Counted from the first letter of the stretch, positions 53,948-62,787 are shown. The stretch: 64,000 nt of DNA from Flavobacterium piscinae (GCF_004122145.1 NZ_SBKQ01000008.1:120361-184360); one strand, 5' to 3'. Notes: generated by a model from the sequence alone, not told the origin. Translations and numbers: made by a program.

Positions 53948-56077
53948 ATGTTACAATTCGATAGTAAACACGTAAAAAATGTGGTGCTACTGGGTCATAC
54001 CGGTAGCGGTAAAACGACATTGGCTGAAGCCATGTTATTTGAATCAGGAATCATTAACAGAAGAGGAACAGTTGAGGAAAAAAATACAATTGCCGATTAT
54101 ACCGACATTGAACATGAAAAAGGAAAAACACTTTTCTCTAAATTGGTCAATTCAAAATGGAAAGGCTATAAAATTAACATATTAGACACGCCCGGTTATG
54201 ATGATTTGTCCGGTGAGATCATCAGTGCGATGCGGGTTTCCGAATGTGGTGTAATGCTTCTGAACGCTAGAATGGGAGTAGAAGTAGGCACCGATATTAT
54301 TTGGCAATATACCGATGAATTCAAACTTCCTGTCATTTTTGCGGTAAATCAACTCGATCATGAACAAGCTGATTTTGATAAAACAGTAGCTGAAGCTAAA
54401 GCTCATTTTGGTAATCAATTGGTAATAGTTCAGTATCCGGTTAATCAAGGTCCAAATTTTAATGCGGTGATTGATGTATTGAACATGGTCATGTATCAAT
54501 ATCCTTCTGATGGTGGAAAACCGGAAAAACTCCCTATTCCGGATGCAGAGAAAGAAAAAGCAAAACAATTGCACCAAGAATTGATTGAAACGATTGCCGC
54601 CAACGACGAACGTTTGATGGAAAACTATTTTGAGAAAGGCGAATTAAACGAAGACGAAATGAAATTGGGCTTGCATCATTCCTTACTCAAACATGAAATT
54701 TTCCCTGTTTTTTGTGTTTCGGCTAAATTAAATATGGGTGGAGGACGATTGATGGGATTTATTGATAATGTGTGTCCGTCTGCCTATGAAATGCCACCTC
54801 AATTAACTATTGACAACCGTGAGATTCCATGTGATGACAAAGCAAAAACAGCCATTTTTATTTATAAAACGGTTTCTGAACCGCATGTAGGAGAGTTGAG
54901 TTTCTTTAAAGTACTTTCCGGAACAATTAAAGTGGGTGATGAATTGACTAATGAAGAAACCGGACAAGTGGAAAAAATCATGCAATTGTTTGAAATGGAA
55001 GGCAATAAACGAATCGCTGTAGATGAGTTGACTGCCGGCGATATTGGAGCAACCTTAAAATTAAAAAATACGCATACCAACAACACGTTGCATGAAAAAG
55101 GTTTTCCCATATCTATTCAACCGATTCAATTTCCTTCGCCAACTTTTTCAATGGCTGTAGAAGGAACCAAAAAAGGGGAAGAAGAAAAACTTTCAGCAGC
55201 ATTGCATCAATTGGTGGAAGAAGACCCAAGTATCATTGTTGAGGTATCAGCCGAATTAAAACAAACTATTATTCATTGCCAAGGAGAATTACACATGGCT
55301 GTTATCAAATGGAAATTAGAAAATACGCATAAATTAGCTGTTGATTTTAAAAAACCTAAAGTGGCCTATCGTGAAACCATTCAAGCCGAAGCGGAAACCA
55401 CGTATCGCCATAAAAAACAATCGGGTGGAGCAGGGCAATTTGGTGAAATTTCTATGAAAATATTCCCAATTACAGCAGATACCGCAGACCCTAAAGGCTA
55501 TCCTATACGAGGTAAAGAAGAAATAGATTTACCTTGGGGCGGAAAATTAATTTATTACAATTGCATTGTGGGTGGAGCAATTGATGCCCGTTTTCATCCC
55601 TCCATTTTAAAAGGAGTGATGGAAAAAATGCAAGAAGGACCATTAACTGGTTCCCATGTGCAAGATGTAGGTGTTTTGGTGTATGATGGCAAAATGCACG
55701 CGGTTGACAGCAATGATTTGTCTTTCAAAATAGCCGGAATGATGGCGTTTAAAGAAAACTTTGTCAATGCTAATCCACAATTGTTAGAACCAATTCACGA
55801 GGTAATTATTGTAACTCCCGATGAAATCACAGGTGGAATCATGAGTGCGATTCAATCCCATCGCTCGATGGTGGAAGGCATGGATGCAGAAGGACATTTT
55901 ACTAAAATTAAAGCTTTAATTCCTATTGCCGAGATGCATGAATTCATGGGAACTGTTCGATCTTTATCACAAGGAAGAGCTAAATTAAACATGGAATTTT
56001 CTCATTACGAAAAAGTGCCGTATGAGATTCAACAAGAAGTAATTCAATCGTTTAAAGAAGATTTAGTAGAAGTGTAA
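53948..56077 (+). CDS. EF-G-like translational GTPase (EF-G paralogue)
   Basis: A 709-residue protein with EF-G domain order. G1 is GHTGSGKTTLAEAM. The switch I region has EHEKGKTLFS instead of the usual R-G-I-T-I. G3 is DTPGYDDLSG, so the catalytic His of D-T-P-G-H is Tyr. G4 is FAVNQLDHEQ. Domains II-V follow, with RHKKQSGGAGQFGEISMK and GVMEKMQEGPLTGSHVQDVG. These changes mark the EF-G-like group, which has ribosome-related but poorly defined roles. It is a second EF-G, not the str-operon FusA. A possible FNR-type half-dyad lies at 53880. Confidence 0.88.
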   Translation: MLQFDSKHVKNVVLLGHTGSGKTTLAEAMLFESGIINRRGTVEEKNTIADYTDIEHEKGKTLFSKLVNSKWKGYKINILDTPGYDDLSGEIISAMRVSECGVMLLNARMGVEVGTDIIWQYTDEFKLPVIFAVNQLDHEQADFDKTVAEAKAHFGNQLVIVQYPVNQGPNFNAVIDVLNMVMYQYPSDGGKPEKLPIPDAEKEKAKQLHQELIETIAANDERLMENYFEKGELNEDEMKLGLHHSLLKHEIFPVFCVSAKLNMGGGRLMGFIDNVCPSAYEMPPQLTIDNREIPCDDKAKTAIFIYKTVSEPHVGELSFFKVLSGTIKVGDELTNEETGQVEKIMQLFEMEGNKRIAVDELTAGDIGATLKLKNTHTNNTLHEKGFPISIQPIQFPSPTFSMAVEGTKKGEEEKLSAALHQLVEEDPSIIVEVSAELKQTIIHCQGELHMAVIKWKLENTHKLAVDFKKPKVAYRETIQAEAETTYRHKKQSGGAGQFGEISMKIFPITADTADPKGYPIRGKEEIDLPWGGKLIYYNCIVGGAIDARFHPSILKGVMEKMQEGPLTGSHVQDVGVLVYDGKMHAVDSNDLSFKIAGMMAFKENFVNANPQLLEPIHEVIIVTPDEITGGIMSAIQSHRSMVEGMDAEGHFTKIKALIPIAEMHEFMGTVRSLSQGRAKLNMEFSHYEKVPYEIQQEVIQSFKEDLVEV

Positions 56078-56100
56078 AATCTTCATGCATATTTAATTTT

Positions 56101-56125
56101 AAAGCCCGATATTTGTCGGGCTTTT
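56101..56125 (+). terminator. Terminator after the EF-G-like gene
   Basis: Perfect 9-bp stem AAAGCCCGA / TCGGGCTTT with a 6-nt loop, flanked by A and T runs, 23 bp after the stop. Confidence 0.85.
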
Positions 56126-56175
56126 ATTTTAAAAATAATTTCTCATAAAGAGTATAAATTAATTTTAGTCGGATT

Positions 56176-57798
56176 TTGTACAGTGCTATGAAGTATAGAA
56201 ATGTTTTCAGGTTAGTCTTATTTTTCTTTTTTTTAACTACAAGTTTTGTTGCTCAAAACAAATCGAATGAACTAAAAGCAATTTGGGAAAACACTAAAAA
56301 TGCGGATTCGATTCGATTTAATGCTTTAGCTGACTATTATAAATTAAATAATCAAGCCCAACCCGACTCTACCTTACTAGTATTAGAATATTACTACCAA
56401 CTAGCCAAAGAAAAAAACAATTCAAAGGAACTTTATAATGTTGCAAACGACCGAGGTGGTATATATAGACTAAAAGAAGAATTGGACCTATCAATGCATT
56501 ACTATGAAGAAGCTAAAAAATTGGCTATAAAATTAAACGACCCAATTTTAAAAGCTATAAATTTAGGTAATATAGGAAATGTTTATGCTAACAAAAAAAT
56601 GTATAAGGAAGCATTACAAAATTTCACTAATTCATTAACGATTTATAAGGAAATCAAAGACAAAATTGGAGAATCCCGAATGTTAAGCAGCATTGGTAAT
56701 GTTTACTTATACATACAAAATTATGATTTAGCTTTAGCATATTATCAAAAAGCACTCACGGCAAGTAAAAATAGTGACGTTCCTCCAAGAAGTATTGCGG
56801 TTATTTATATAAACATTGGCTGGACCAACTATGAACTTAAAAAGTACACGGAAGCTATACCACATTACGAAAAAGCTCTAAAAATATTGGAGGTGACTAA
56901 TGATAAGTTTTTTTTAGTTTCTTGCTATTCCACTTTAGCTAAAATTTACATCGAGTTAAATGACTTGCAAAAAGCTATTTATTTCGCAAATAAAAATAGT
57001 ATTATTAGTAAGGAATTGAAAATCGAGGGTTATATCGATGATAGTGAAATCGTATTTGCAAAAATAGATTTCAAAAAAGGAAATATCGAAGAAGCTAGAA
57101 AAAAAGGGGAAACGATATTGGCAAATTTAGATAAAAATTCCAGTCATGAATTAAAATTAAAACTTTATGATTTATTATACAAGGTTTATCAGGCTGAAAA
57201 CAATTCAAAAAAATCTTTAGAGATGTATCAGAAATACAGTACATATAAAGATAGTATTCAATTGGAAAGAAATAAACTTTCACTCATAAGAGAAGTCGTT
57301 AAAAATGAATTTGATGATCTACTTGTTAAAAATGAGCTAAAACTACAAAAAGAGAAAGCGGAACTAGTTTCTAAACAACAACAAAAAACCATTGGTATTG
57401 TTCTTGGTTCATTTATTTTAATAATTCTTATAATATTTTATTTCAATAGAAATAATAAAAAAAGTAGAGAAAAGAGAGATGAATTACTTGAAGAAATAAA
57501 TAATCTTAAAAGTAACGTTACTTCAAGTCTTGTTGTAAACACAAATGAATATCAATTAGTACGAGAAAAGATAGAAAATTTCATCCAACGAAAATTAAAC
57601 GAAACCGACTGGAATGTACTCAACATCTTATTAAAAGAACCGGATATTTCGAACAAAGAATTAGCAGAAAAAGCTTTTATGAGTGTGGATGGAATTGGTT
57701 CTTCATTAAGAAGAATGTATCTTTATTTTGATATTAAAGAATCCAAATACAAAAAAATAGCTCTTATTACAGTCGCAATTAAAGCGTCTAACGAATAA
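56176..57798 (+). CDS. TPR signalling protein with C-terminal HTH
   Basis: A 540-residue protein. The N-terminus is a signal-anchor (RLVLFFFFLTTSFVAQ). Tetratricopeptide repeats span residues ~70-330 (e.g. AINLGNIGNVYANKKMYKEA, IYINIGWTNYELKKYTEAIP). A transmembrane helix (TIGIVLGSFILIILIIFYF) lies near residue 410, a coiled coil follows, and a LuxR-like HTH lies at the C-terminus (NVLNILLKEPDISNKELAEK, SVDGIGSSLRRMYLYF). This is the common bacteroidete membrane-tethered TPR-HTH type. It precedes a T9SS propeller gene, which may be a target. Confidence 0.85.
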   Translation: MYSAMKYRNVFRLVLFFFFLTTSFVAQNKSNELKAIWENTKNADSIRFNALADYYKLNNQAQPDSTLLVLEYYYQLAKEKNNSKELYNVANDRGGIYRLKEELDLSMHYYEEAKKLAIKLNDPILKAINLGNIGNVYANKKMYKEALQNFTNSLTIYKEIKDKIGESRMLSSIGNVYLYIQNYDLALAYYQKALTASKNSDVPPRSIAVIYINIGWTNYELKKYTEAIPHYEKALKILEVTNDKFFLVSCYSTLAKIYIELNDLQKAIYFANKNSIISKELKIEGYIDDSEIVFAKIDFKKGNIEEARKKGETILANLDKNSSHELKLKLYDLLYKVYQAENNSKKSLEMYQKYSTYKDSIQLERNKLSLIREVVKNEFDDLLVKNELKLQKEKAELVSKQQQKTIGIVLGSFILIILIIFYFNRNNKKSREKRDELLEEINNLKSNVTSSLVVNTNEYQLVREKIENFIQRKLNETDWNVLNILLKEPDISNKELAEKAFMSVDGIGSSLRRMYLYFDIKESKYKKIALITVAIKASNE

Positions 57799-57912
57799 CT
57801 TTTTACTTTTTATTTTCTTAAAAAAAGTATTTTCACAACTACACGTGAAAGATTATATGAAAGGATAGTTGAATTTTGATAAAAAATTACTCAACCACCT
57901 AAATTTTAGACT

Positions 57913-59355
57913 ATGAAAAAAATTACACTTTTATTTTTATTAACTTCATTTGTTTCTTTCGCACAATGGAACCAAATAGGATTGGACATAGATGGAGAAA
58001 ATGCCGGAGATGAATCTGGAACATTTATAAGTATTAATGGTGATGGTACAATAATAGCAATTGGAGAACCTCGTAATGATGCATTAGCAAATAATGCAGG
58101 ACAAGTTAGAGTATTTGAACGAAATGGTACTACTTGGAGCCAATTAGGTACAGACATTAATGCCTCCGGAAATGGAGATAACTTTGGTCAATCTATTGAT
58201 ATTAATAATAATGGGGATATCTTAATAGTAGGAGCTCCGGGTATTTTAGCAGGTCCCACAGCTCCTGGATATGCACGTGTTTTTCAATGGAATGGTAGCA
58301 ATTGGATACAACGTGGAACAGATATTATTGGAGAAGCACCAGATGATTCTTGTGGCGGTTCAGTTGCAATCAATAATGATGGTTCTATAATAGCTGTTGG
58401 AGCAAGTTCTAATTCAGGCAATCAAGAGTTTGCAGGACACGTTCGTCTATTTCAATGGAATGGTACTAACTACACACAACTAGGTAATGATATAGAAGGA
58501 GAGGCTGCTCAAGATTTTTCAGGTAACTCTATAGATTTAAGTGCTTCTGGACATACAATTGCAATTGGTGCTGCAGGCAATGATGGAGGAGGAACCACAT
58601 CAGGACACATACGTGTATATGAATGGAATGGAACATCATGGGTACAAAAAGGTATGGATATAGATGGAGATGGTTTAAATGGTAATTTTGGTAGTTCAGT
58701 TTCGATTGATGCATTTGGAAACACTGTTACATCCGGAGCTTTTTCTTTTTCAAATGGTGCAATAGGCTCTACTCTAGTTTTCTCTTGGAATGGTTCTAGT
58801 TGGACGCAAAAAGGTTCAGCATTGACGGGTGATGTTGGTAGTGATTTTTTTGGAACTTCTACCAGTTTAAGTAATGATGGTAACATCATCGCAGTTGGTG
58901 CATTGGGTTATGCCAGAATATTTAAATTTAATGGTTCAGATTGGTTACAAGAAGGGGCAGACTTGTTAGAAGAAAATTCATTAGATCAATTTGGCAGATC
59001 AATTTCTTTAAACAATAATGGAAATATAGTAGCAATTGGTACTCCATATAATGATGGAAACGGCTCAAATGCTGGTCATGTAAGAATTTTTGAAAATATT
59101 ACACTTTCAACTTCTGATTTTGATACCAATACAATTTCTTTTTATCCCAACCCAACAAAAGATTTTGTTTATTTTAATTTAAATGAAACAATCGAAAGTC
59201 TATCACTTTATAATTTACTAGGCCAAGCAGTACTATCAAAACAAATTAATGCTGAAAATTTTTCTTTGGATATTAGTAGTTTCTCTGCTGGATCGTATAT
59301 TGCTAAATTGAATACTAAAGGAAAATCTAAATCAGTCAAAATAATTAAATTATAA
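57913..59355 (+). CDS. T9SS type A secreted seven-bladed propeller protein
   Basis: A 480-residue protein with signal peptide MKKITLLFLLTSFVSFAQ. Seven units of about 50-57 residues follow, each of the form W-x-Q-x-G-x-[DA]-[IL] ... G-x-S-[IV]-x-[IL]-[NS]-x-[DN]-G-x-[IT]-[IV]-[AV]-[IV]-G-A ... G-x-[VA]-R-[VI]-[FY]-x-[WF]-N-G. The number fits a seven-bladed FG-GAP/integrin-type propeller. The last ~80 residues (ISFYPNPTKDFVYFNL ... SVKIIKL) form a type A sorting domain. The ligand is unknown. Confidence 0.85.
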   Translation: MKKITLLFLLTSFVSFAQWNQIGLDIDGENAGDESGTFISINGDGTIIAIGEPRNDALANNAGQVRVFERNGTTWSQLGTDINASGNGDNFGQSIDINNNGDILIVGAPGILAGPTAPGYARVFQWNGSNWIQRGTDIIGEAPDDSCGGSVAINNDGSIIAVGASSNSGNQEFAGHVRLFQWNGTNYTQLGNDIEGEAAQDFSGNSIDLSASGHTIAIGAAGNDGGGTTSGHIRVYEWNGTSWVQKGMDIDGDGLNGNFGSSVSIDAFGNTVTSGAFSFSNGAIGSTLVFSWNGSSWTQKGSALTGDVGSDFFGTSTSLSNDGNIIAVGALGYARIFKFNGSDWLQEGADLLEENSLDQFGRSISLNNNGNIVAIGTPYNDGNGSNAGHVRIFENITLSTSDFDTNTISFYPNPTKDFVYFNLNETIESLSLYNLLGQAVLSKQINAENFSLDISSFSAGSYIAKLNTKGKSKSVKIIKL

Positions 59356-59461
59356 GTTAAGAATTTTCATATTTTGAAAAAGTAATTTATCAAATAGAAC
59401 AAGAAGAGATTCAATAGTTTACAGAGAATTAGTAGATGTGTAATTGAAAAGTTTTTAAAAT

Positions 59462-59488
59462 AAAGCCCGATGAAAGTCGGGCTTTTTT
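59462..59488 (+). terminator. Terminator between convergent genes
   Basis: Perfect 9-bp stem AAAGCCCGA / TCGGGCTTT, 6-nt loop, then six T. It shares its stem sequence with the terminator at 56101. Confidence 0.85.
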
Positions 59489-60098
59489 AGTAATATTTCC
59501 TTAATTCTATTAACTTTTGTTGGTTAGGAAAAGTAGAAATGGCTTGTTCAAGTGCAATTTTACCTTGCTCACATTCGAGGTTTTCATACCTACACAAATA
59601 AGCATATCCTAAACAAATTCGGTATTCCACATCAAACTGATTAGGAATTAATTTGGCAGCACTTTTATACCTAAAAATTGCATTTTCAAAGTTTCCGGTT
59701 TCCATCCATTCATCTCCGTCTTTGATTAATAATTGAAAGTCTTTATGAGTTTTTGAAAGTTTAAACGATTCAATTTGAGCTGTTTTTTGATTCTCATCTG
59801 CTTTTTTAACATTTGAAAAATAATATATGGTTACTGCAATTGTAAATGCTATAATCAAAAGAATAAATAGTATGTTCACTATAAAAGATTTCTTTTTTTC
59901 TTTTAATAGCTTGTTTCGGATTTCTTCTAAAAGTTCAGGTGAAGCTGTTTTATGGTCAATAAATTCAGTATGTTCATTCTCGTATGGTGAACTTAAATAA
60001 TCTTTCTTAGAAGAAAACATAGATTTCCTTTTACCAATCAGTGCTCTATTATTTTTCATAATAGTATTCATTGATTGTGCACTTCCAAATCCACCCAT
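59487..60098 (-). CDS. Membrane protein with C-terminal TPR-like helices
   Basis: A 203-residue protein. The N-terminal cytoplasmic part has GGFGSAQSMNTIMKNNRALI, similar to the start of many short bacteroidete membrane proteins. One membrane helix (FIVNILFILLIIAFTIAVTI) lies near residue 95. A helical region resembling TPRs follows (GDEWMETGNFENAIFRYKSA, YAYLCRYENLECEQGKIALE). No function recognised. It lies 72 bp downstream of hemN on the same strand. Confidence 0.65.
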   Translation of the reverse strand: MGGFGSAQSMNTIMKNNRALIGKRKSMFSSKKDYLSSPYENEHTEFIDHKTASPELLEEIRNKLLKEKKKSFIVNILFILLIIAFTIAVTIYYFSNVKKADENQKTAQIESFKLSKTHKDFQLLIKDGDEWMETGNFENAIFRYKSAAKLIPNQFDVEYRICLGYAYLCRYENLECEQGKIALEQAISTFPNQQKLIELRKYY

Positions 60099-60170
60099 GA
60101 TAAAAAGAGTTTATATGAGTTTTACGGTAAAAAGATTGAAATAGTTACAAAACGATAGAAGTATATTAAA

Positions 60171-61529
60171 TCAAACCGTCATCGAAAACAATTTGGTTTC
60201 CGGCAGTTTTCGAGTCATGCGTAAATCAAAAGCCATGCAAATGTTGCGAATAAACGCTTTTCCTTTTTCAGTTACTGTAAGCGAATGATTAGTAATAATG
60301 ACCAATCCGTCTTCTTCCATTTCATGCAATCGCTCCACTACTTGATTGATTTCAGAAAAATAATAACCGTATTCATTCCAAGACGTTTGTAACTGACACA
60401 TGATATTCAAAATGTGTTTGCGAATGATTAAATCTTCGTCCGTTAAAAGATGGCCTCTAAAAACCGGCAATTCATTTTGTACCAACGCATCATAATAGTC
60501 TTCCAGTGTTTTTACATTTTGTGCAAAACTATACCAACTGTCACTTATCGAAGAAACACCCAAACCAATCATCACTTGGGTTTTTGATGAGGTGTAACCC
60601 ATAAAATTGCGATGTAGTCTTCGTTCGTTAAACGAATGATATAAACTATCGGTTTCTAAGGCAAAATGATCCATTCCAATTTCGTGATAACCGTTTTCCG
60701 AAAGTCGTTTTTTACCCATTTCATACAACAGACGTTTTTCTTCATCTTTGGGTAAATCTTCGTCTTTGAATCCGCGTTGTCCATTTCCTTTAATCCACGG
60801 AACGTGAGCATAACTGTAAAAAGCCAAGCGATCAGGTTGAAGCGAATTGGTTTTATCAATCGTATCGATCACATCTTCCAAGGTTTGAAAAGGCAATCCG
60901 AATATTAAATCATGACCAACAGAGGTATAGCCAATTTCTCTAGCCCAAAAAGTTACTTTGGCCACATTGTGAAACGACTGAATACGATGAATGGCTTCTT
61001 GTACTATTGGCGAATAATCCTGAACGCCAAAACTAACCCGTCGAAACCCTAAGTCATATAATTTTTGAAGGTGAGCTCTTGTTGTATTGTTGGGATGACC
61101 TTCAAAACTAAATTCATGATTGGGATGTTTATCGGCATTTTCAAACAATCCATTGATGAGGTGCTCTAAGTTTTCAGGAGAAAAGAAGGTTGGGGTACCA
61201 CCTCCTAAATGAATTTCTTTGATAATGGGTTTTTTAGGCAAGAGTTCGCAATACAATTCCCATTCTTTTAAGACTGCATCTATATAGGGGTGCTCCACAT
61301 CATGGCGTTTGGTGATGCGTTTGTTGCATCCGCAAAAGGTGCATAAACTTTCGCAAAACGGCAAATGAATATACAAACTGATTCCTTCTGAAGTATTCGA
61401 TTCAAGGAAAGAATGTACCAATGTTTCCTTCCATGTTGAAAGTGAAAAATCTTCTTCATTCCAATAAGGAACCGTGGGATAACTGGTGTATCTTGGACCG
61501 GGAACATTGTATTTTTGAATTAAAGTCAT
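60171..61529 (-). CDS. hemN: Oxygen-independent coproporphyrinogen III oxidase
   Basis: A 452-residue radical-SAM enzyme. It has YIHLPFCESLCTFCGCNKRI with the CxxxCxxC cluster site, EIHLGGGTPTFFSPENLEHL, SFEGHPNNTTRAHL, and RVSFGVQDYSPIVQEAIHRI, as in HemN. It makes protoporphyrinogen when oxygen is low. The upstream region holds an FNR-like dyad with the same 33-bp geometry as the cco promoters, which fits anaerobic/microaerobic induction. Confidence 0.95.
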   Translation of the reverse strand: MTLIQKYNVPGPRYTSYPTVPYWNEEDFSLSTWKETLVHSFLESNTSEGISLYIHLPFCESLCTFCGCNKRITKRHDVEHPYIDAVLKEWELYCELLPKKPIIKEIHLGGGTPTFFSPENLEHLINGLFENADKHPNHEFSFEGHPNNTTRAHLQKLYDLGFRRVSFGVQDYSPIVQEAIHRIQSFHNVAKVTFWAREIGYTSVGHDLIFGLPFQTLEDVIDTIDKTNSLQPDRLAFYSYAHVPWIKGNGQRGFKDEDLPKDEEKRLLYEMGKKRLSENGYHEIGMDHFALETDSLYHSFNERRLHRNFMGYTSSKTQVMIGLGVSSISDSWYSFAQNVKTLEDYYDALVQNELPVFRGHLLTDEDLIIRKHILNIMCQLQTSWNEYGYYFSEINQVVERLHEMEEDGLVIITNHSLTVTEKGKAFIRNICMAFDLRMTRKLPETKLFSMTV

Positions 61530-61615
61530 CCTTTATCGCTTTTAAACCGTAAAAAGTTAAGAATGAATGAGAACATTTTCTTCTTAACTTCTCACTGTCG
61601 AAGTAAAATATAGTT

Positions 61616-61659
61616 CAAAAATAAGCGGATGGAATGAAGAATAAAATGATAATTGTCAT
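61616..61659 (-). promoter_or_regulatory. FNR-like operator and -7 element of hemN
   Basis: On the minus strand, dyad ATGACAATTATCAT (61646-61659) differs from the cco sites at two central bases. Its centre is exactly 33 bp upstream of TATTTTTG (61616-61623), a full TAnnTTTG match. This is the third example of the same arrangement in the window. Confidence 0.72.
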
Positions 61660-61706
61660 ACACTAGAGAATGCTCTATTTTTTTCAAATTTCTCCAATTC
61701 TTAAAA

Positions 61707-61806
61707 TCTGTGTTCACTCTTAAACTTTTAAACCTTTAAACTCTTAAACCATTTCCCTATCCGTGTTCCCTCTTAAACTTTTAAACCCTTATACTATTAA
61801 ACTATT
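61707..61806. repeat. Two 53-bp direct units, each an array of CTTAAACN octamers
   Basis: Each unit begins T-C-[TC]-G-T-G-T-T-C, then has four 8-bp steps such as TCTTAAAC TTTTAAAC CTTTAAAC TCTTAAAC, then a short pyrimidine stretch. The units start at 61707 and 61760. Confidence 0.85.
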
Positions 61807-61827
61807 TCAATTTCCAAAATTCTTCCT

Positions 61828-61835
61828 TATATTTG
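61828..61835 (+). promoter_or_regulatory. -7 element TATATTTG of the HMG-CoA lyase gene
   Basis: Full TAnnTTTG match only 7 bp before the ATG, with a TTTC (one base off TTTG) 19 bp upstream. The mRNA would be nearly leaderless. Confidence 0.6.
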
Positions 61836-61842
61836 AACACCT

Positions 61843-62706
61843 ATGCAACCAATAAAAATTATTGAATGTCCACGCGATGCCATGCAAGGCATTAAAACCT
61901 TTATTCCCACCGAACGAAAGGTACTTTATTTACAATCACTCTTACGGGTAGGGTTTGATACATTGGACTTTGGGAGTTTTGTTTCACCAAAAGCGATTCC
62001 GCAAATGGTGGATACGGCGGAAGTATTAGCACGGTTGGATTTATCGCAAACCCGTAGCAAATTATTGGCTATTATTGCTAATACCAAAGGAGCAGAATTG
62101 GCGTCGGTGCACAAAGAAATTCAGTATTTGGGTTTTCCCTTTTCGATTTCCGAGAATTTTCAAATGCGAAATACACACAAAACGATTGCCGAATCCATCA
62201 TCACGTTACAAGAAATTTTAGCCATTGCCGACCAATCCAACAAAGAAGTGGTGGCGTATCTCTCGATGGGGTTCGGAAACCCGTATGGCGACCCGTGGAA
62301 TGTGGAAATCGTAGGGGAGTGGACGGAGAAATTAGCCGGCATGGGTGTTAAAATTCTATCGCTTTCAGATACCGTAGGAAGTTCAACCCCGGAGGTGATT
62401 GATTATTTGTTTTCGAATCTCATTACCAAATACCCAGAAATCGAGTTTGGTGCTCATTTACATACCACTCCCGATAAATGGTTTGAAAAAGTTGATGCCG
62501 CTTATAAAGCCGGTTGTCGCCGTTTTGACGGAGCCATTCAAGGATTTGGCGGTTGCCCCATGGCAAAAGACGACCTCACCGGAAACATGCCTACCGAAAA
62601 ATTATTATCCTATTTCACCACCCAAAAACAGAACACGAACACCAGCCCAATGAGTTTTGAAAGTGCGTATAATGAAGCGACCAAGGTGTTTGGGGAGTTT
62701 CATTAA
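61843..62706 (+). CDS. Hydroxymethylglutaryl-CoA lyase
   Basis: A 287-residue TIM-barrel enzyme. It starts with IKIIECPRDAMQGIKTFIPT, where the family has the D-x-x-R-D-G-like catalytic entry. It continues with LSLSDTVGSSTPEVIDYLFS, FGAHLHTTPDKW (metal His-x-His) and FDGAIQGFGGCPMAKDDLTG, the catalytic-Cys signature G-x-G-G-C-P. It cleaves HMG-CoA to acetoacetate and acetyl-CoA in leucine breakdown. A 7-bp-period array starts 4 bp after its stop. Confidence 0.93.
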   Translation: MQPIKIIECPRDAMQGIKTFIPTERKVLYLQSLLRVGFDTLDFGSFVSPKAIPQMVDTAEVLARLDLSQTRSKLLAIIANTKGAELASVHKEIQYLGFPFSISENFQMRNTHKTIAESIITLQEILAIADQSNKEVVAYLSMGFGNPYGDPWNVEIVGEWTEKLAGMGVKILSLSDTVGSSTPEVIDYLFSNLITKYPEIEFGAHLHTTPDKWFEKVDAAYKAGCRRFDGAIQGFGGCPMAKDDLTGNMPTEKLLSYFTTQKQNTNTSPMSFESAYNEATKVFGEFH

Positions 62707-62709
62707 AGG

Positions 62710-62743
62710 GTAGTCTGTTGTCTGTTATCAGTTATCTGTTTTG
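62710..62743. repeat. Degenerate 7-bp tandem array
   Basis: Consecutive heptamers GTAGTCT GTTGTCT GTTATCA GTTATCT GTTTTG start 4 bp after the lyase stop codon. Their unit differs from the octamer arrays but their position against a stop codon is the same. Confidence 0.55.
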
Positions 62744-62787
62744 AACTTTTTTATTTAAAAAAATACAAAAGTTATTGGTCAATCAAG

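Larger units (their letters stand above)
61530..61842. other. 313-bp intergenic region between hemN and HMG-CoA lyase gene
   Basis: This is the only gene-free stretch above 300 bp. It holds the hemN promoter and FNR-like dyad (61616-61659), two 53-bp direct-repeat units of octamers (61707-61806), and the -7 element of the lyase gene (61828-61835). No further ORF or RNA gene was seen. Confidence 0.8.

Noticed and set aside
54182..54577. 131-codon open frame on the minus strand inside the EF-G-like gene
   Set aside because: Same reasoning: overlapped by a conserved GTPase and composed of codon-shadow residues.
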